Part shown: piece after piece, positions 54,881 to 61,399 of the stretch | Layout of the letters: the number at the start of each line of letters is the position of its first letter | Numbering within the stretch: position 1 is the stretch's first letter | Source: Thermococcus sp. | Lineage (GTDB): Archaea > Methanobacteriota_B > Thermococci > Thermococcales > Thermococcaceae | Assembly (NCBI RefSeq): GCF_026991495.1 | Contig: NZ_JALXBJ010000040.1 | Coordinates: 1 to 61,399, forward strand | Length of the DNA stretch: 61,399 nt | Direction: 5' to 3' | The notes under the pieces: generated by a model | Told to the model about the DNA's origin: nothing | The model's input: the letters and a program-made list of their open reading frames with translations, nothing else | Database searches by the model: none | Program-made: the position numbers and the translations under genes

Positions 54881-56728
54881 ATGAGGAGGATCGTGATTTT
54901 GGCGCTGTCCCTCATATTACTTGGGGCCGTGTTTTCGAGCGGCTGCATTGGAACGGGCACTCAGACTTCCAGTTCAAGCCCTTCCCAGACCCATTCAGCG
55001 GTTTCATCGAGCTCAAGTACGAGGTCTACCTCGGGATCCACCTCCCTCAGCTCCTCCAGCGCTGCCTATTACCCGATCACGGTAAAAGACTACCTGAACA
55101 GGACCGTTGCAATTAAGGCCGAGCCCATGAGAGTCGTCACACTCGCCCCCGCGATAACGGAGGATCTCTACTACCTCGGTCTCTTCGCCAGGGTCGTTGG
55201 GGTCACGAACTACGACGATTTCCCGCCGGCCGTCGGGAACGTCACGAGGGTTGGTGGTTACGGTAAGTACGCCAACCTCGAGAGGATAGCGGCTCTAAAA
55301 CCAGACCTTATAATAGCGGACACCTTTTCCCAGCCCATACTCTCCAAACTCGAGGAGATAGCCCCTGTTGTGGTTCTGAGGGCCCACAGCATAAAGGACA
55401 TCGAAGGGAACCTCCTTCTCTTAGGCAGAATATTCAACCGCGAGAACGAGGCTAAGGAGGTTGTCTCAAAGTTCAGCGCTCAGCTTAGGGAGATAAGCTC
55501 CGCCGTTGCTTCAGAACCAAAGGTCAGGGTTTTCTACGTAGTCTGGAACAACCCCATCACGACCGCCGGGGGGGACAGCTTCATAAGCCAGCTCATAAAC
55601 CTCGCCGGCGGCGTGAACATCTTCAACGATACCAAAGGCTGGCCCGCGGTGAGCATGGAGCAGGTGATAGCGAGGAACCCGGACGTAATAATCCTAACCC
55701 CCCACTGCGGCATGACGGTTGACGAGGCGTTTAAAAAGTTCAGCGGCACGAAAGCCGCCGCAACTGGGAGGATATATATGATAAAGAACGAGAACGACCT
55801 CATACATCCGAGTCCGAGGCTTACGAGGGGCCTTGAGACGCTCGCTAAGCTGCTCCACCCGGATGCCTTCAAGAGCTCCTATCCGATGAGGGTGGTTGAC
55901 TTCATGAACAGGACGGTGACAATAGAGAAGGAACCGGAGAGGATAGTTTCCCTTGCCCCCAGCATAACCGAGACCCTATTCGCCATAGGGGCAGGAGATA
56001 AAGTCGTCGGCGTTACAAAATACGCGGACTGGCCGGCTGCCGTCAGGAACGTAACGAGGGTTGGTGGTTACGGTAAGTACGCCAACCTCGAGAGGATAGC
56101 GGCTCTAAAACCAGATCTCATAATAGCTGACGATTTCGCGCTCCCGATACTCAACAAGCTCGAGGAGATAGCGCCCGTTGTCATAGTGGCTCCCAAGAGC
56201 ATTGAGGGAATATACAAGCAGATCGAGCTGCTCGGGAAGGTAACCAACAGGGAGGAGGAGGCCGACCTCGTCGTTGGCGAGATGGAGGGCGTTGTCAATT
56301 ACGTGAGGTCAAAGGTGAGCAACCTGAGCAGGCCGAGGGTTTTCTTTGTTCTGAGCTACTACAACGGCTACTGGACTGCTGGAAGGGGAACCTTCGTCAA
56401 CAGCCTGATAAACCTCGCCGGCGGCGTGAACATCTTCAACGACACCGAAGGCTGGGTGAAGGTCAGTGAGGAGCAGGTGATAGCGAGGAACCCGGATGTA
56501 ATAATCCTCCTTCCCAACGCGGGTATAAACGCGAGCGAACTCTGCGGGGGGCCGCTTTCCGGAACAACGGCCGTCAGGGAGGGCAGGGTCTTCACGGTCG
56601 AGAACGGTGACGTGTACCAGAGGCCAAGCCCGAGGATAACGATAGCCCTCCAGGAGCTCGCGGACTTCCTCCATCCAAAGGCTTTTGGCCTGTCCTACAA
56701 CTCCACCTGCGCCGTTGCCACCTCGTGA
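54881..56728 (+). CDS. Lipoprotein with two fused metal/cobalamin-binding domains
   Basis: The 615-residue protein has a signal peptide ending in the lipobox-like VFSSGCIG, a Ser/Thr-rich spacer of about 40 residues and two tandem periplasmic-binding domains of the Fe3+-siderophore/B12 type. Each has a similar start (TVKDYLNRTVAI and VVDFMNRTVTIEKEPERIVS), then VGGYGKYANLERIAALKPDLIIAD, LINLAGGVNIFND and EQVIARNPDVIIL. It captures an iron or cobalamin ligand outside the cell for an ABC importer; no permease or ATPase gene is adjacent. The start follows GGTGGTGAAG. Confidence 0.9.
   Translation: MRRIVILALSLILLGAVFSSGCIGTGTQTSSSSPSQTHSAVSSSSSTRSTSGSTSLSSSSAAYYPITVKDYLNRTVAIKAEPMRVVTLAPAITEDLYYLGLFARVVGVTNYDDFPPAVGNVTRVGGYGKYANLERIAALKPDLIIADTFSQPILSKLEEIAPVVVLRAHSIKDIEGNLLLLGRIFNRENEAKEVVSKFSAQLREISSAVASEPKVRVFYVVWNNPITTAGGDSFISQLINLAGGVNIFNDTKGWPAVSMEQVIARNPDVIILTPHCGMTVDEAFKKFSGTKAAATGRIYMIKNENDLIHPSPRLTRGLETLAKLLHPDAFKSSYPMRVVDFMNRTVTIEKEPERIVSLAPSITETLFAIGAGDKVVGVTKYADWPAAVRNVTRVGGYGKYANLERIAALKPDLIIADDFALPILNKLEEIAPVVIVAPKSIEGIYKQIELLGKVTNREEEADLVVGEMEGVVNYVRSKVSNLSRPRVFFVLSYYNGYWTAGRGTFVNSLINLAGGVNIFNDTEGWVKVSEEQVIARNPDVIILLPNAGINASELCGGPLSGTTAVREGRVFTVENGDVYQRPSPRITIALQELADFLHPKAFGLSYNSTCAVATS
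55244..55305 (+). repeat. 62-base identical segment, copy in domain 1
   Basis: This segment is base-for-base identical to 56054..56115, although the surrounding parts of the two domains differ widely. It encodes the VGGYGKYANLERIAALKP stretch. Third-codon positions are unchanged, which indicates recent gene conversion. Confidence 0.85.
56054..56115 (+). repeat. 62-base identical segment, copy in domain 2
   Basis: This is the partner of 55244..55305. A second pair of near-identical stretches around 55590 and 56407 (encoding INLAGGVNIFND) and a third at EQVIARNPDVIIL show the same pattern. Confidence 0.85.
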
Positions 56729-56805
56729 CCCTTTCACTTTCATTTTTGTGGGGGTTTATAGTAAGCCATATAAAGCAGCCCCGGTATATACCACCGGGGA
56801 GGGAT

Positions 56806-57717
56806 ATGGAGTTCAGGAAGATTCAATTTACCGGGAGGAGTTCATATATAATCTCCCTGCCCAAGAAGTGGGTCGTCGAGAACGAGCTCAAGCAGGGCGA
56901 CGTGGTGCCCCTGACTATAAACCCCGATGGGAGCATAATAATATTCCCGAAGCAGCCAAAGAGCATCAGTGAGAAGAAGGAGCTTGAGATATCGAGTGAG
57001 TTCTCCCCCGATATGGCGGTTCGCTTAGTTATATCCGCCTACATCCAGGGTTACGACGTTCTTGAGGTTCTCTTCCCTGAGGAGCTGCCCGTCTACAAGG
57101 TTAAGATAAGGAAGATCCTCCAGAGCCTCCCTGGGGTTGAGATAATCCTCGACGAGCCCCAGAGGATAATAGCCAAGAGCCTCCTCGACGAGAGGGAGGT
57201 CAACATATCTGAGATAATGAGGCGCGTGCGCTCGATAATACTCTCGATGATCGGGGACATCTCCCTTCTCACCGGGAGGGACGACGAGGAGGTTCTGAGG
57301 GACATCAACGACCTTGAAAACGAGCTCGACAGGTTTTACTTCCTCGTCATAAGGACGGTGAACAGGCTCTTGGATCAGAGAACTGTGGTCAGGGAGAGCG
57401 ACGTGATAAAGGGGCACTTCGATCTCATCGGTGTGCTCTTCATAGTCAGGAACATCGAGAGGATAGGGGATCACCTGACCCGCATAGCGGAAAACCCCGA
57501 GAGGCTCGACTACGATAAGCTCAAGGAGCTCTTCATGGAGGTAGTTGACAGGATAGAGGACCGCGACCTGCGGAAGATAGACAGTCTTATGCTCCGCCTC
57601 AAGGGGGAGATATCCTCCATGCGCTCGGCCAAGTCCCCGGCCGAGGAAAGCTACCGGAGGATCCTCGAGTACCTTGAGAACATAGGGGAGACCGTTATCA
57701 ACATGTCCCTGAGCTGA
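56806..57717 (+). CDS. AbrB-PhoU phosphate-uptake-type regulator
   Basis: The 303-residue protein joins an N-terminal AbrB/SpoVT DNA-binding domain (RKIQFTGRSSYIISLPKKWV, LKQGDVVPLTINPDGSIII) to a PhoU-like helical domain (ERIGDHLTRIAENPE, YLENIGETVINM). Archaeal proteins of this type are thought to control phosphate transport genes. The ATG at 56806 follows GGGGAGGG; TATA-like CCATATAAAG is 40 bases upstream. The D-aminoacyl-tRNA deacylase gene begins nine bases after its stop. Confidence 0.9.
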   Translation: MEFRKIQFTGRSSYIISLPKKWVVENELKQGDVVPLTINPDGSIIIFPKQPKSISEKKELEISSEFSPDMAVRLVISAYIQGYDVLEVLFPEELPVYKVKIRKILQSLPGVEIILDEPQRIIAKSLLDEREVNISEIMRRVRSIILSMIGDISLLTGRDDEEVLRDINDLENELDRFYFLVIRTVNRLLDQRTVVRESDVIKGHFDLIGVLFIVRNIERIGDHLTRIAENPERLDYDKLKELFMEVVDRIEDRDLRKIDSLMLRLKGEISSMRSAKSPAEESYRRILEYLENIGETVINMSLS

Positions 57718-57726
57718 GGTGATGGC

Positions 57727-58548
57727 ATGAAGGTTATAATGACAACCAAAGTTGACCCGGCCTCAATGAACATCCGGGAAAAGCTCGTGGAGAACTTCGG
57801 TTTTAAGGAGGCTGAAGGTGAGTTCGACGGCAACCCAGTTTACAGGAGGGGGAACGAGGTCATCCTGACGACCGAGGGGGAGATGATATACTACGACAAC
57901 CTCGACACCGCAATCGAGAGAGAGCTCGGCTTCAAGCCCGAGTTCATAGCCTTCGCATCGCGGCACTCCAGCAGGCAGAAGCTCCCCGCCCTCACGGTTC
58001 ACGTCACCGGGAACTGGGGGAAGGCCATGTACGGGGGGAGGGATGGGAGCCTTGCCGTTGCGCACCCCGTTGCCATGAAGCTCGCCCTCCTGAAGCTCAA
58101 CGAGCTGAACGACCTGGGCTGGACCGTCTGCTACGAAGCAACGCACCACGGGCCGAGCGAGCTCTCCGTTCCGAGCATGTTCATTGAAATAGGGTCGAGC
58201 AGGGAGGAGTGGGTAAACGACCGGGCAGGTGAGATACTCTCCGAGACCATCGTCCACGTCTTGGCTGAGATGGATTCCCGCTGGCCATTCAAACAGGCCA
58301 TCGGTATTGGCGGCGGCCACTACGCCCCAAAGCAGACGAGGAGGGCCCTTGAGGGCGACCTCGCCTTCGGGCACATAGCGCCCAAGTACGCACATCCAGT
58401 TGCGGAGCGTCTTATAAAAAGGGCTATCGAGAGGACTTATGGGGGAGTTGAGGCCGTCTACGTTGACTGGAAGGGGAGTAAGGGTGAGACGCGGCAGCTC
58501 GCGAGAAAAATCGCCGAAGAACTCGGACTTGAATTCATACGGGACTGA
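57727..58548 (+). CDS. dtdA: D-aminoacyl-tRNA deacylase (archaeal DTD2)
   Basis: The 273-residue enzyme removes D-amino acids wrongly attached to tRNA. Family motifs are [53 protein letters not shown] and FGHIAPKYA. It is the archaeal/plant DTD2 type, unrelated to bacterial DTD. The ATG follows GAGGTGATGGC. Confidence 0.95.
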   Translation: MKVIMTTKVDPASMNIREKLVENFGFKEAEGEFDGNPVYRRGNEVILTTEGEMIYYDNLDTAIERELGFKPEFIAFASRHSSRQKLPALTVHVTGNWGKAMYGGRDGSLAVAHPVAMKLALLKLNELNDLGWTVCYEATHHGPSELSVPSMFIEIGSSREEWVNDRAGEILSETIVHVLAEMDSRWPFKQAIGIGGGHYAPKQTRRALEGDLAFGHIAPKYAHPVAERLIKRAIERTYGGVEAVYVDWKGSKGETRQLARKIAEELGLEFIRD

Positions 58549-58608
58549 ACAACCGTGACGAAAGGTTTAAAGCGTTAGACGTAGAGATATCCCAGCACCG
58601 GACATCCG

Positions 58609-58620
58609 AACATTTATATA
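58609..58620 (+). promoter_or_regulatory. ftsZ promoter
   Basis: ACATTTATATAG is a strong TATA box about 55 bases before the ATG at 58674, giving a leader of about 30 bases with GGAGGG as ribosome site. In-frame codons from 58644 lie within that leader and are not needed. Confidence 0.65.
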
Positions 58621-58673
58621 GTTTCCATCCGGAGATAGAGAAGGTGTTAAATTGCACCCCGGAGGGTCGGAAG

Positions 58674-59792
58674 ATGTTGAAACTGATTGAAGAGGCCATT
58701 GATAAGACCACTGCTCAGAACGAGGCAGCCAGGGTGGAGGCCCCCTCTTACCAGAGCGACATTGACGAAGAGCTCAGGAAACTGCTTGAGCAGATCCAGG
58801 CAAAGATATACGTGGTTGGCGTTGGTGGCGCCGGCTGTAACACCATAAACAGGATGATGCAGGTTGGGGTTCAGGGCGCCAAGATAATAGCCGTTAACAC
58901 CGATGCCCAGGATCTCCTGAAGGTTCGGGCGCACAAGAAGATACTCATCGGGAAGGAGCTCACAAAGGGCCTTGGAGCAGGCAACAACCCGAAGGTCGGG
59001 GAGGAGGCCGCCAAGGAGAGCGAGAGGGAGATAAGAGAGGCCATTGAAGGTGCAGACATGGTCTTCGTTACCTGCGGTCTCGGCGGTGGTACTGGAACGG
59101 GAGCGGCCCCGATCATAGCGGAGATGGCCAAGAAAACCGGTGCCCTTACAGTCTCCGTTGTCACGCTGCCCTTTACCGTTGAGGGCATAAGGAGAATCAA
59201 GAACGCGGAATACGGGTTGGAGAGGCTCAGAAAGGCCAGCGACACAGTAATAGTCATTCCGAACGACAAGCTCATGGAAGTCGCCCCCAACATGCCGATT
59301 CACATGGCTTTCAAAGTCGCCGATGAGATCCTCGTCCAGGCTGTCAAGGGGATAACCGAACTCATAACCAAGCCCGGTCTGGTAAACCTCGACTTCAACG
59401 ACGTCCGCGCCGTCATGAAAGATGGTGGTGTTGCAATGATAGGCATCGGCGAGAGCGACAGCGAGAAGAGAGCTTTGGAAGCCGCCCAGCAGGCCCTTAA
59501 CAGTCCCCTCCTGGACGTTGACATAAGCGGGGCGAAGGGGGCCCTGATAAGCATCAGCGGAAGCGACGTCAAGCTTGAGGAGGCCCAGCAGATAATAGAA
59601 CTCGTCACCAGCAAACTCGACCCGGAGGCCCAGGTCATCTGGGGAATACAGCTCGATGAGGAACTTGAGAAGATGCTCAGGATCCTCCTTGTCGTCACAG
59701 GGGTCAGCTCGCCATACGCGGTTTCGGAGGAGGAGACACCCCAGTACGATGAGGAGAGGCGCGTGGTCAAGCTGAGCCTTGAGGAGTTCTGA
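58674..59792 (+). CDS. ftsZ: Cell-division protein FtsZ
   Basis: The 372-residue tubulin homologue forms the division ring. GTP-binding loops are [15 protein letters not shown] and the tubulin signature [19 protein letters not shown]-like contacts appear as [17 protein letters not shown] with the catalytic Asp. An N-terminal 45-residue extension is archaeal FtsZ1-like, and VVKLSLEEF closes the protein. It leads the conserved run ftsZ, secE, spt5, L11, L1. Confidence 0.97.
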   Translation: MLKLIEEAIDKTTAQNEAARVEAPSYQSDIDEELRKLLEQIQAKIYVVGVGGAGCNTINRMMQVGVQGAKIIAVNTDAQDLLKVRAHKKILIGKELTKGLGAGNNPKVGEEAAKESEREIREAIEGADMVFVTCGLGGGTGTGAAPIIAEMAKKTGALTVSVVTLPFTVEGIRRIKNAEYGLERLRKASDTVIVIPNDKLMEVAPNMPIHMAFKVADEILVQAVKGITELITKPGLVNLDFNDVRAVMKDGGVAMIGIGESDSEKRALEAAQQALNSPLLDVDISGAKGALISISGSDVKLEEAQQIIELVTSKLDPEAQVIWGIQLDEELEKMLRILLVVTGVSSPYAVSEEETPQYDEERRVVKLSLEEF

Positions 59793-59878
59793 CCGACCGT
59801 TACCTTTTTATTTGGTCTCTTGACCTAAGACTCAGTGGGTTAGACTTTCATCTCATGAGTTGAGGGGCGTGATTCGAG

Positions 59879-60070
59879 ATGGCTGGCATTGGCGAAAAAA
59901 CGAGGAACTTCATTGCCGAGTCCAGGAGGGTTCTGATGGTCACGAGGAAGCCGAGCTGGAAGGAGTACAAGATGGCTTCCAAGATAACCGGGTTGGGCAT
60001 GATACTCATAGGCACCATAGGGCTTATAATAACCATGTTGGCCTACCTGATCCTCGGCACCCAGGGCTGA
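59879..60070 (+). CDS. secE: Protein translocase subunit SecE (Sec61 gamma)
   Basis: The 63-residue protein has an amphipathic N-terminal helix ([21 protein letters not shown]) and one membrane helix ([19 protein letters not shown]), the clamp of the SecYEG channel. Its place before spt5 is conserved throughout archaea. The start ATG at 59879 has only a weak ribosome site (GAGGGGCG upstream). Confidence 0.96.
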   Translation: MAGIGEKTRNFIAESRRVLMVTRKPSWKEYKMASKITGLGMILIGTIGLIITMLAYLILGTQG

Positions 60071-60083
60071 ACCGGTGGTTGGA

Positions 60084-60542
60084 ATGGGCGAGAGCAGGAT
60101 ATTCACGGTGCGCGTTACCGTGGGTCAGGAGGAGACGACAGCGAAGCTCATCTACAGCAAAGTCAAGACCTACAACCTGCCCGTCTACGCCATACTCGCC
60201 CCGAGCAAGGTTAAGGGCTACATCTTCGTGGAGGCACCGAGCAAGAGCGCGGTCGACGAGGCCATAAGGGGTATACGGCACGCGAAGGGAACCCTGCCCG
60301 GGGAGGTTAAGTTCGAGGAGATAGAGCACTTCCTTGAGGAGAAGCCCGCAGTTAGCGGCTTCGAGCCCGGCGACATCGTCGAGCTCATATCCGGGCCCTT
60401 CAAAGGCGAGAAAGCTAAGGTCATCAGGGTAGACGAGTCCAAGGACGAGATAGTTGTAGAGCTCATAGGTGCGATCGTTCCAATCCCCGTGACCGTCAGG
60501 GGAGAATACGTTAGACTTATAAGCAAGCACCGGAAGGAGTGA
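60084..60542 (+). CDS. spt5: Transcription elongation factor Spt5 (NusG-like)
   Basis: The 152-residue factor binds the RNA polymerase clamp and raises processivity. It consists of an NGN domain ([34 protein letters not shown]) and a KOW domain ([21 protein letters not shown]). Spt4 is encoded elsewhere. The ATG at 60084 follows GGTGGTTGG, 13 bases after secE. Confidence 0.97.
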   Translation: MGESRIFTVRVTVGQEETTAKLIYSKVKTYNLPVYAILAPSKVKGYIFVEAPSKSAVDEAIRGIRHAKGTLPGEVKFEEIEHFLEEKPAVSGFEPGDIVELISGPFKGEKAKVIRVDESKDEIVVELIGAIVPIPVTVRGEYVRLISKHRKE

Positions 60543-60579
60543 AGGACGTAATAACAGCTCGATTTGAGAGGTGAGAAAA

Positions 60580-61074
60580 ATGGCGCAGATCGTTGAAGTG
60601 CTCGTTGAAGGAGGAAAGGCAAGTCCCGGCCCGCCCCTCGGTCCGGCTATAGGGCCCCTTGGGCTCAACGTTAAACAGGTCATCGATGAGATAAACAAGG
60701 CCACCAAGGACTTTGAGGGGATGCAGGTCCCGGTCAAGGTCATAGTCGAGGATCCAAAGAAGAAGACCTTCCGCATTGAAGTCGGTGTGCCGCCGACGAG
60801 CCAGCTTATAAAGAAGGAGCTTTCCCTTCCAAAGGGCTCCAGCGAGCCGGTTCACAGCATAAGCGGAGACCTCAGCATGGAGCAGGTGATCAAGATAGCG
60901 AAGATGAAGATCGATCAGATGCTCGCGCCTGACCTCAAGGCCGCGGCCAAGGAGGTCATGGGGACCGCCTTGAGCATGGGCGTTACCGTTGAGGGAAAGG
61001 ACCCCAGGGAAGTCCAGAGGGAGATAGACGCAGGTGCCTACGACGAGCTTTTTGCCGGGGAGGAGGGCGCTTAA
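60580..61074 (+). CDS. rpl11: Large-subunit ribosomal protein L11
   Basis: The 164-residue protein binds the GTPase-associated rRNA and supports factor binding. The N-domain has [20 protein letters not shown], and the C-domain binds 23S rRNA with [20 protein letters not shown] and [14 protein letters not shown]. The ATG follows GAGAGGTGAG. Length is normal for archaeal L11. Confidence 0.98.
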   Translation: MAQIVEVLVEGGKASPGPPLGPAIGPLGLNVKQVIDEINKATKDFEGMQVPVKVIVEDPKKKTFRIEVGVPPTSQLIKKELSLPKGSSEPVHSISGDLSMEQVIKIAKMKIDQMLAPDLKAAAKEVMGTALSMGVTVEGKDPREVQREIDAGAYDELFAGEEGA

Positions 61075-61178
61075 CCCCCTCTATCGGCGGGGAAAAGTTT
61101 AAAAACATCCCCTTTTATGCCTCTTTGATTCTCCATTCGCTTGCTGAAATCAGATGAAAAAAGAAGGAGGGCTGTAAA
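61075..61178 (+). promoter_or_regulatory. L11-L1 spacer with promoter-like box
   Basis: GAAAAGTTTAAAAAC at 61092..61106 resembles a BRE/TATA element, so L1 and following genes may have their own promoter. The spacer then has AAGAAGGAGGG as ribosome site before the GTG. Archaeal L1 can repress its own mRNA in Methanococcus; no matching structure is evident here. Confidence 0.4.
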
Positions 61179-61399
61179 GTGGCCTTCGACAGGCAGAAAA
61201 TCGTGGAAGCGGTGAAGGAGGCTAAGGCTCGGGCCCGGGCTAAGCCGCGGCACTTCACACAGACCGTCGAGATGGCAGTCAACCTCAAGGATATAGACCT
61301 GAAGAAGCCTGAGAACAGGTTCAAGCTTGAGGTTGTGCTGCCCCACGGTCGTGGGAAGGAGCCGAAGATCGCGGTCATCGCTGATGGTGCCGTTGCCGA
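61179..61399 (+). CDS. rpl1: Large-subunit ribosomal protein L1, partial
   Basis: Only the first 73 codons are in the window. The protein starts with GTG as [19 protein letters not shown], then [20 protein letters not shown] and [20 protein letters not shown], the L1 N-terminal domain that binds the mobile stalk of 23S rRNA. GGAGGG precedes the start by a few bases. The order L11, L1 continues the archaeal ribosomal cluster. Confidence 0.96.
   Translation, partial: MAFDRQKIVEAVKEAKARARAKPRHFTQTVEMAVNLKDIDLKKPENRFKLEVVLPHGRGKEPKIAVIADGAVA

Noticed and set aside
59800-59870. Minus-strand AGATGAA and CTGA near the secE start as a possible C/D sRNA
   Set aside because: Box C does not match well and no C'/D' pair or closing stem was found.

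Overview
This window is chromosomal DNA of a hyperthermophilic euryarchaeon of the order Thermococcales, most likely a Thermococcus. The reasons are the gene content (type III RuBisCO, ADP-forming acyl-CoA synthetase next to indolepyruvate oxidoreductase, endonuclease Q, LonB, archaeal histone, TBP, TFB, fibrillarin/Nop5, Gar1, S-layer protein, CGP-CTERM protein), the GGTG/GGAGGTG Shine-Dalgarno sites, the frequent GTG and TTG starts and the TTTATA-type promoters. Genes are tightly packed on both strands, and most intergenic gaps are under 200 bases.

Layout. 1-11 kb: RNA-processing 2H phosphodiesterase, a secreted protein, a purine-type phosphoribosyltransferase, a B12-dependent ribonucleotide reductase with one intein, a ferritin-like protein, a HAD phosphatase, a chimeric membrane protein, a lower-GC winged-helix protein and an MBL-fold hydrolase. 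11-15 kb: the acdA-iorA-iorB operon for aromatic 2-oxoacid oxidation and ATP synthesis, with an extra 48-codon frame between the first two genes. 15-25 kb: an STAND-like ATPase with a palindromic promoter, an HDAC-family deacetylase, a polyamine-type ureohydrolase, CBS/antiporter genes, a ClC channel, EndoQ and ThiL. 25-32 kb: ArsR and MazG proteins, a glycosyltransferase overlapping a deacetylase, AmrS, and the S-layer gene. 32-45 kb: TBP, a membrane serine protease, MBF1, the mevalonate-entry operon (HMG-CoA synthase, thiolase, DUF35), fibrillarin and Nop5, a SPOUT methylase, a DUF92 protein whose stop codon lies inside a C/D box sRNA, and an Lrp regulator. 45-54.5 kb: LonB, a DUF2666-like/JAMM/DtxR run, Gar1-TFB-phosphoesterase, histone, RuBisCO, a pilin-like protein and a sugar-isomerase-like protein. 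54.5-61.4 kb: two tRNAs, a double-domain metal-binding lipoprotein, a PhoU-like regulator, D-aminoacyl-tRNA deacylase, and the ftsZ-secE-spt5-L11-L1 cluster, with L1 cut by the window end.

How genes work together. AcdA and IorAB convert aryl-pyruvates to aryl-CoA and then to acid plus ATP. HMG-CoA synthase, thiolase and DUF35 form the channelled start of isoprenoid lipid synthesis. Fibrillarin, Nop5 and the C/D sRNA belong to one RNA-methylation machine. TBP, TFB, histone, Spt5 and MBF1 are core transcription and chromatin factors. No large defence island, CRISPR array or intact mobile element was seen. The most unusual items are the flippase/DUF1616 chimera, the C/D sRNA overlapping a stop codon, the acdA-iorA microprotein frame, the palindromic ATPase promoter, a 33-bp tandem repeat before thiL, a toxin-antitoxin relic, and gene conversion inside the double substrate-binding protein.
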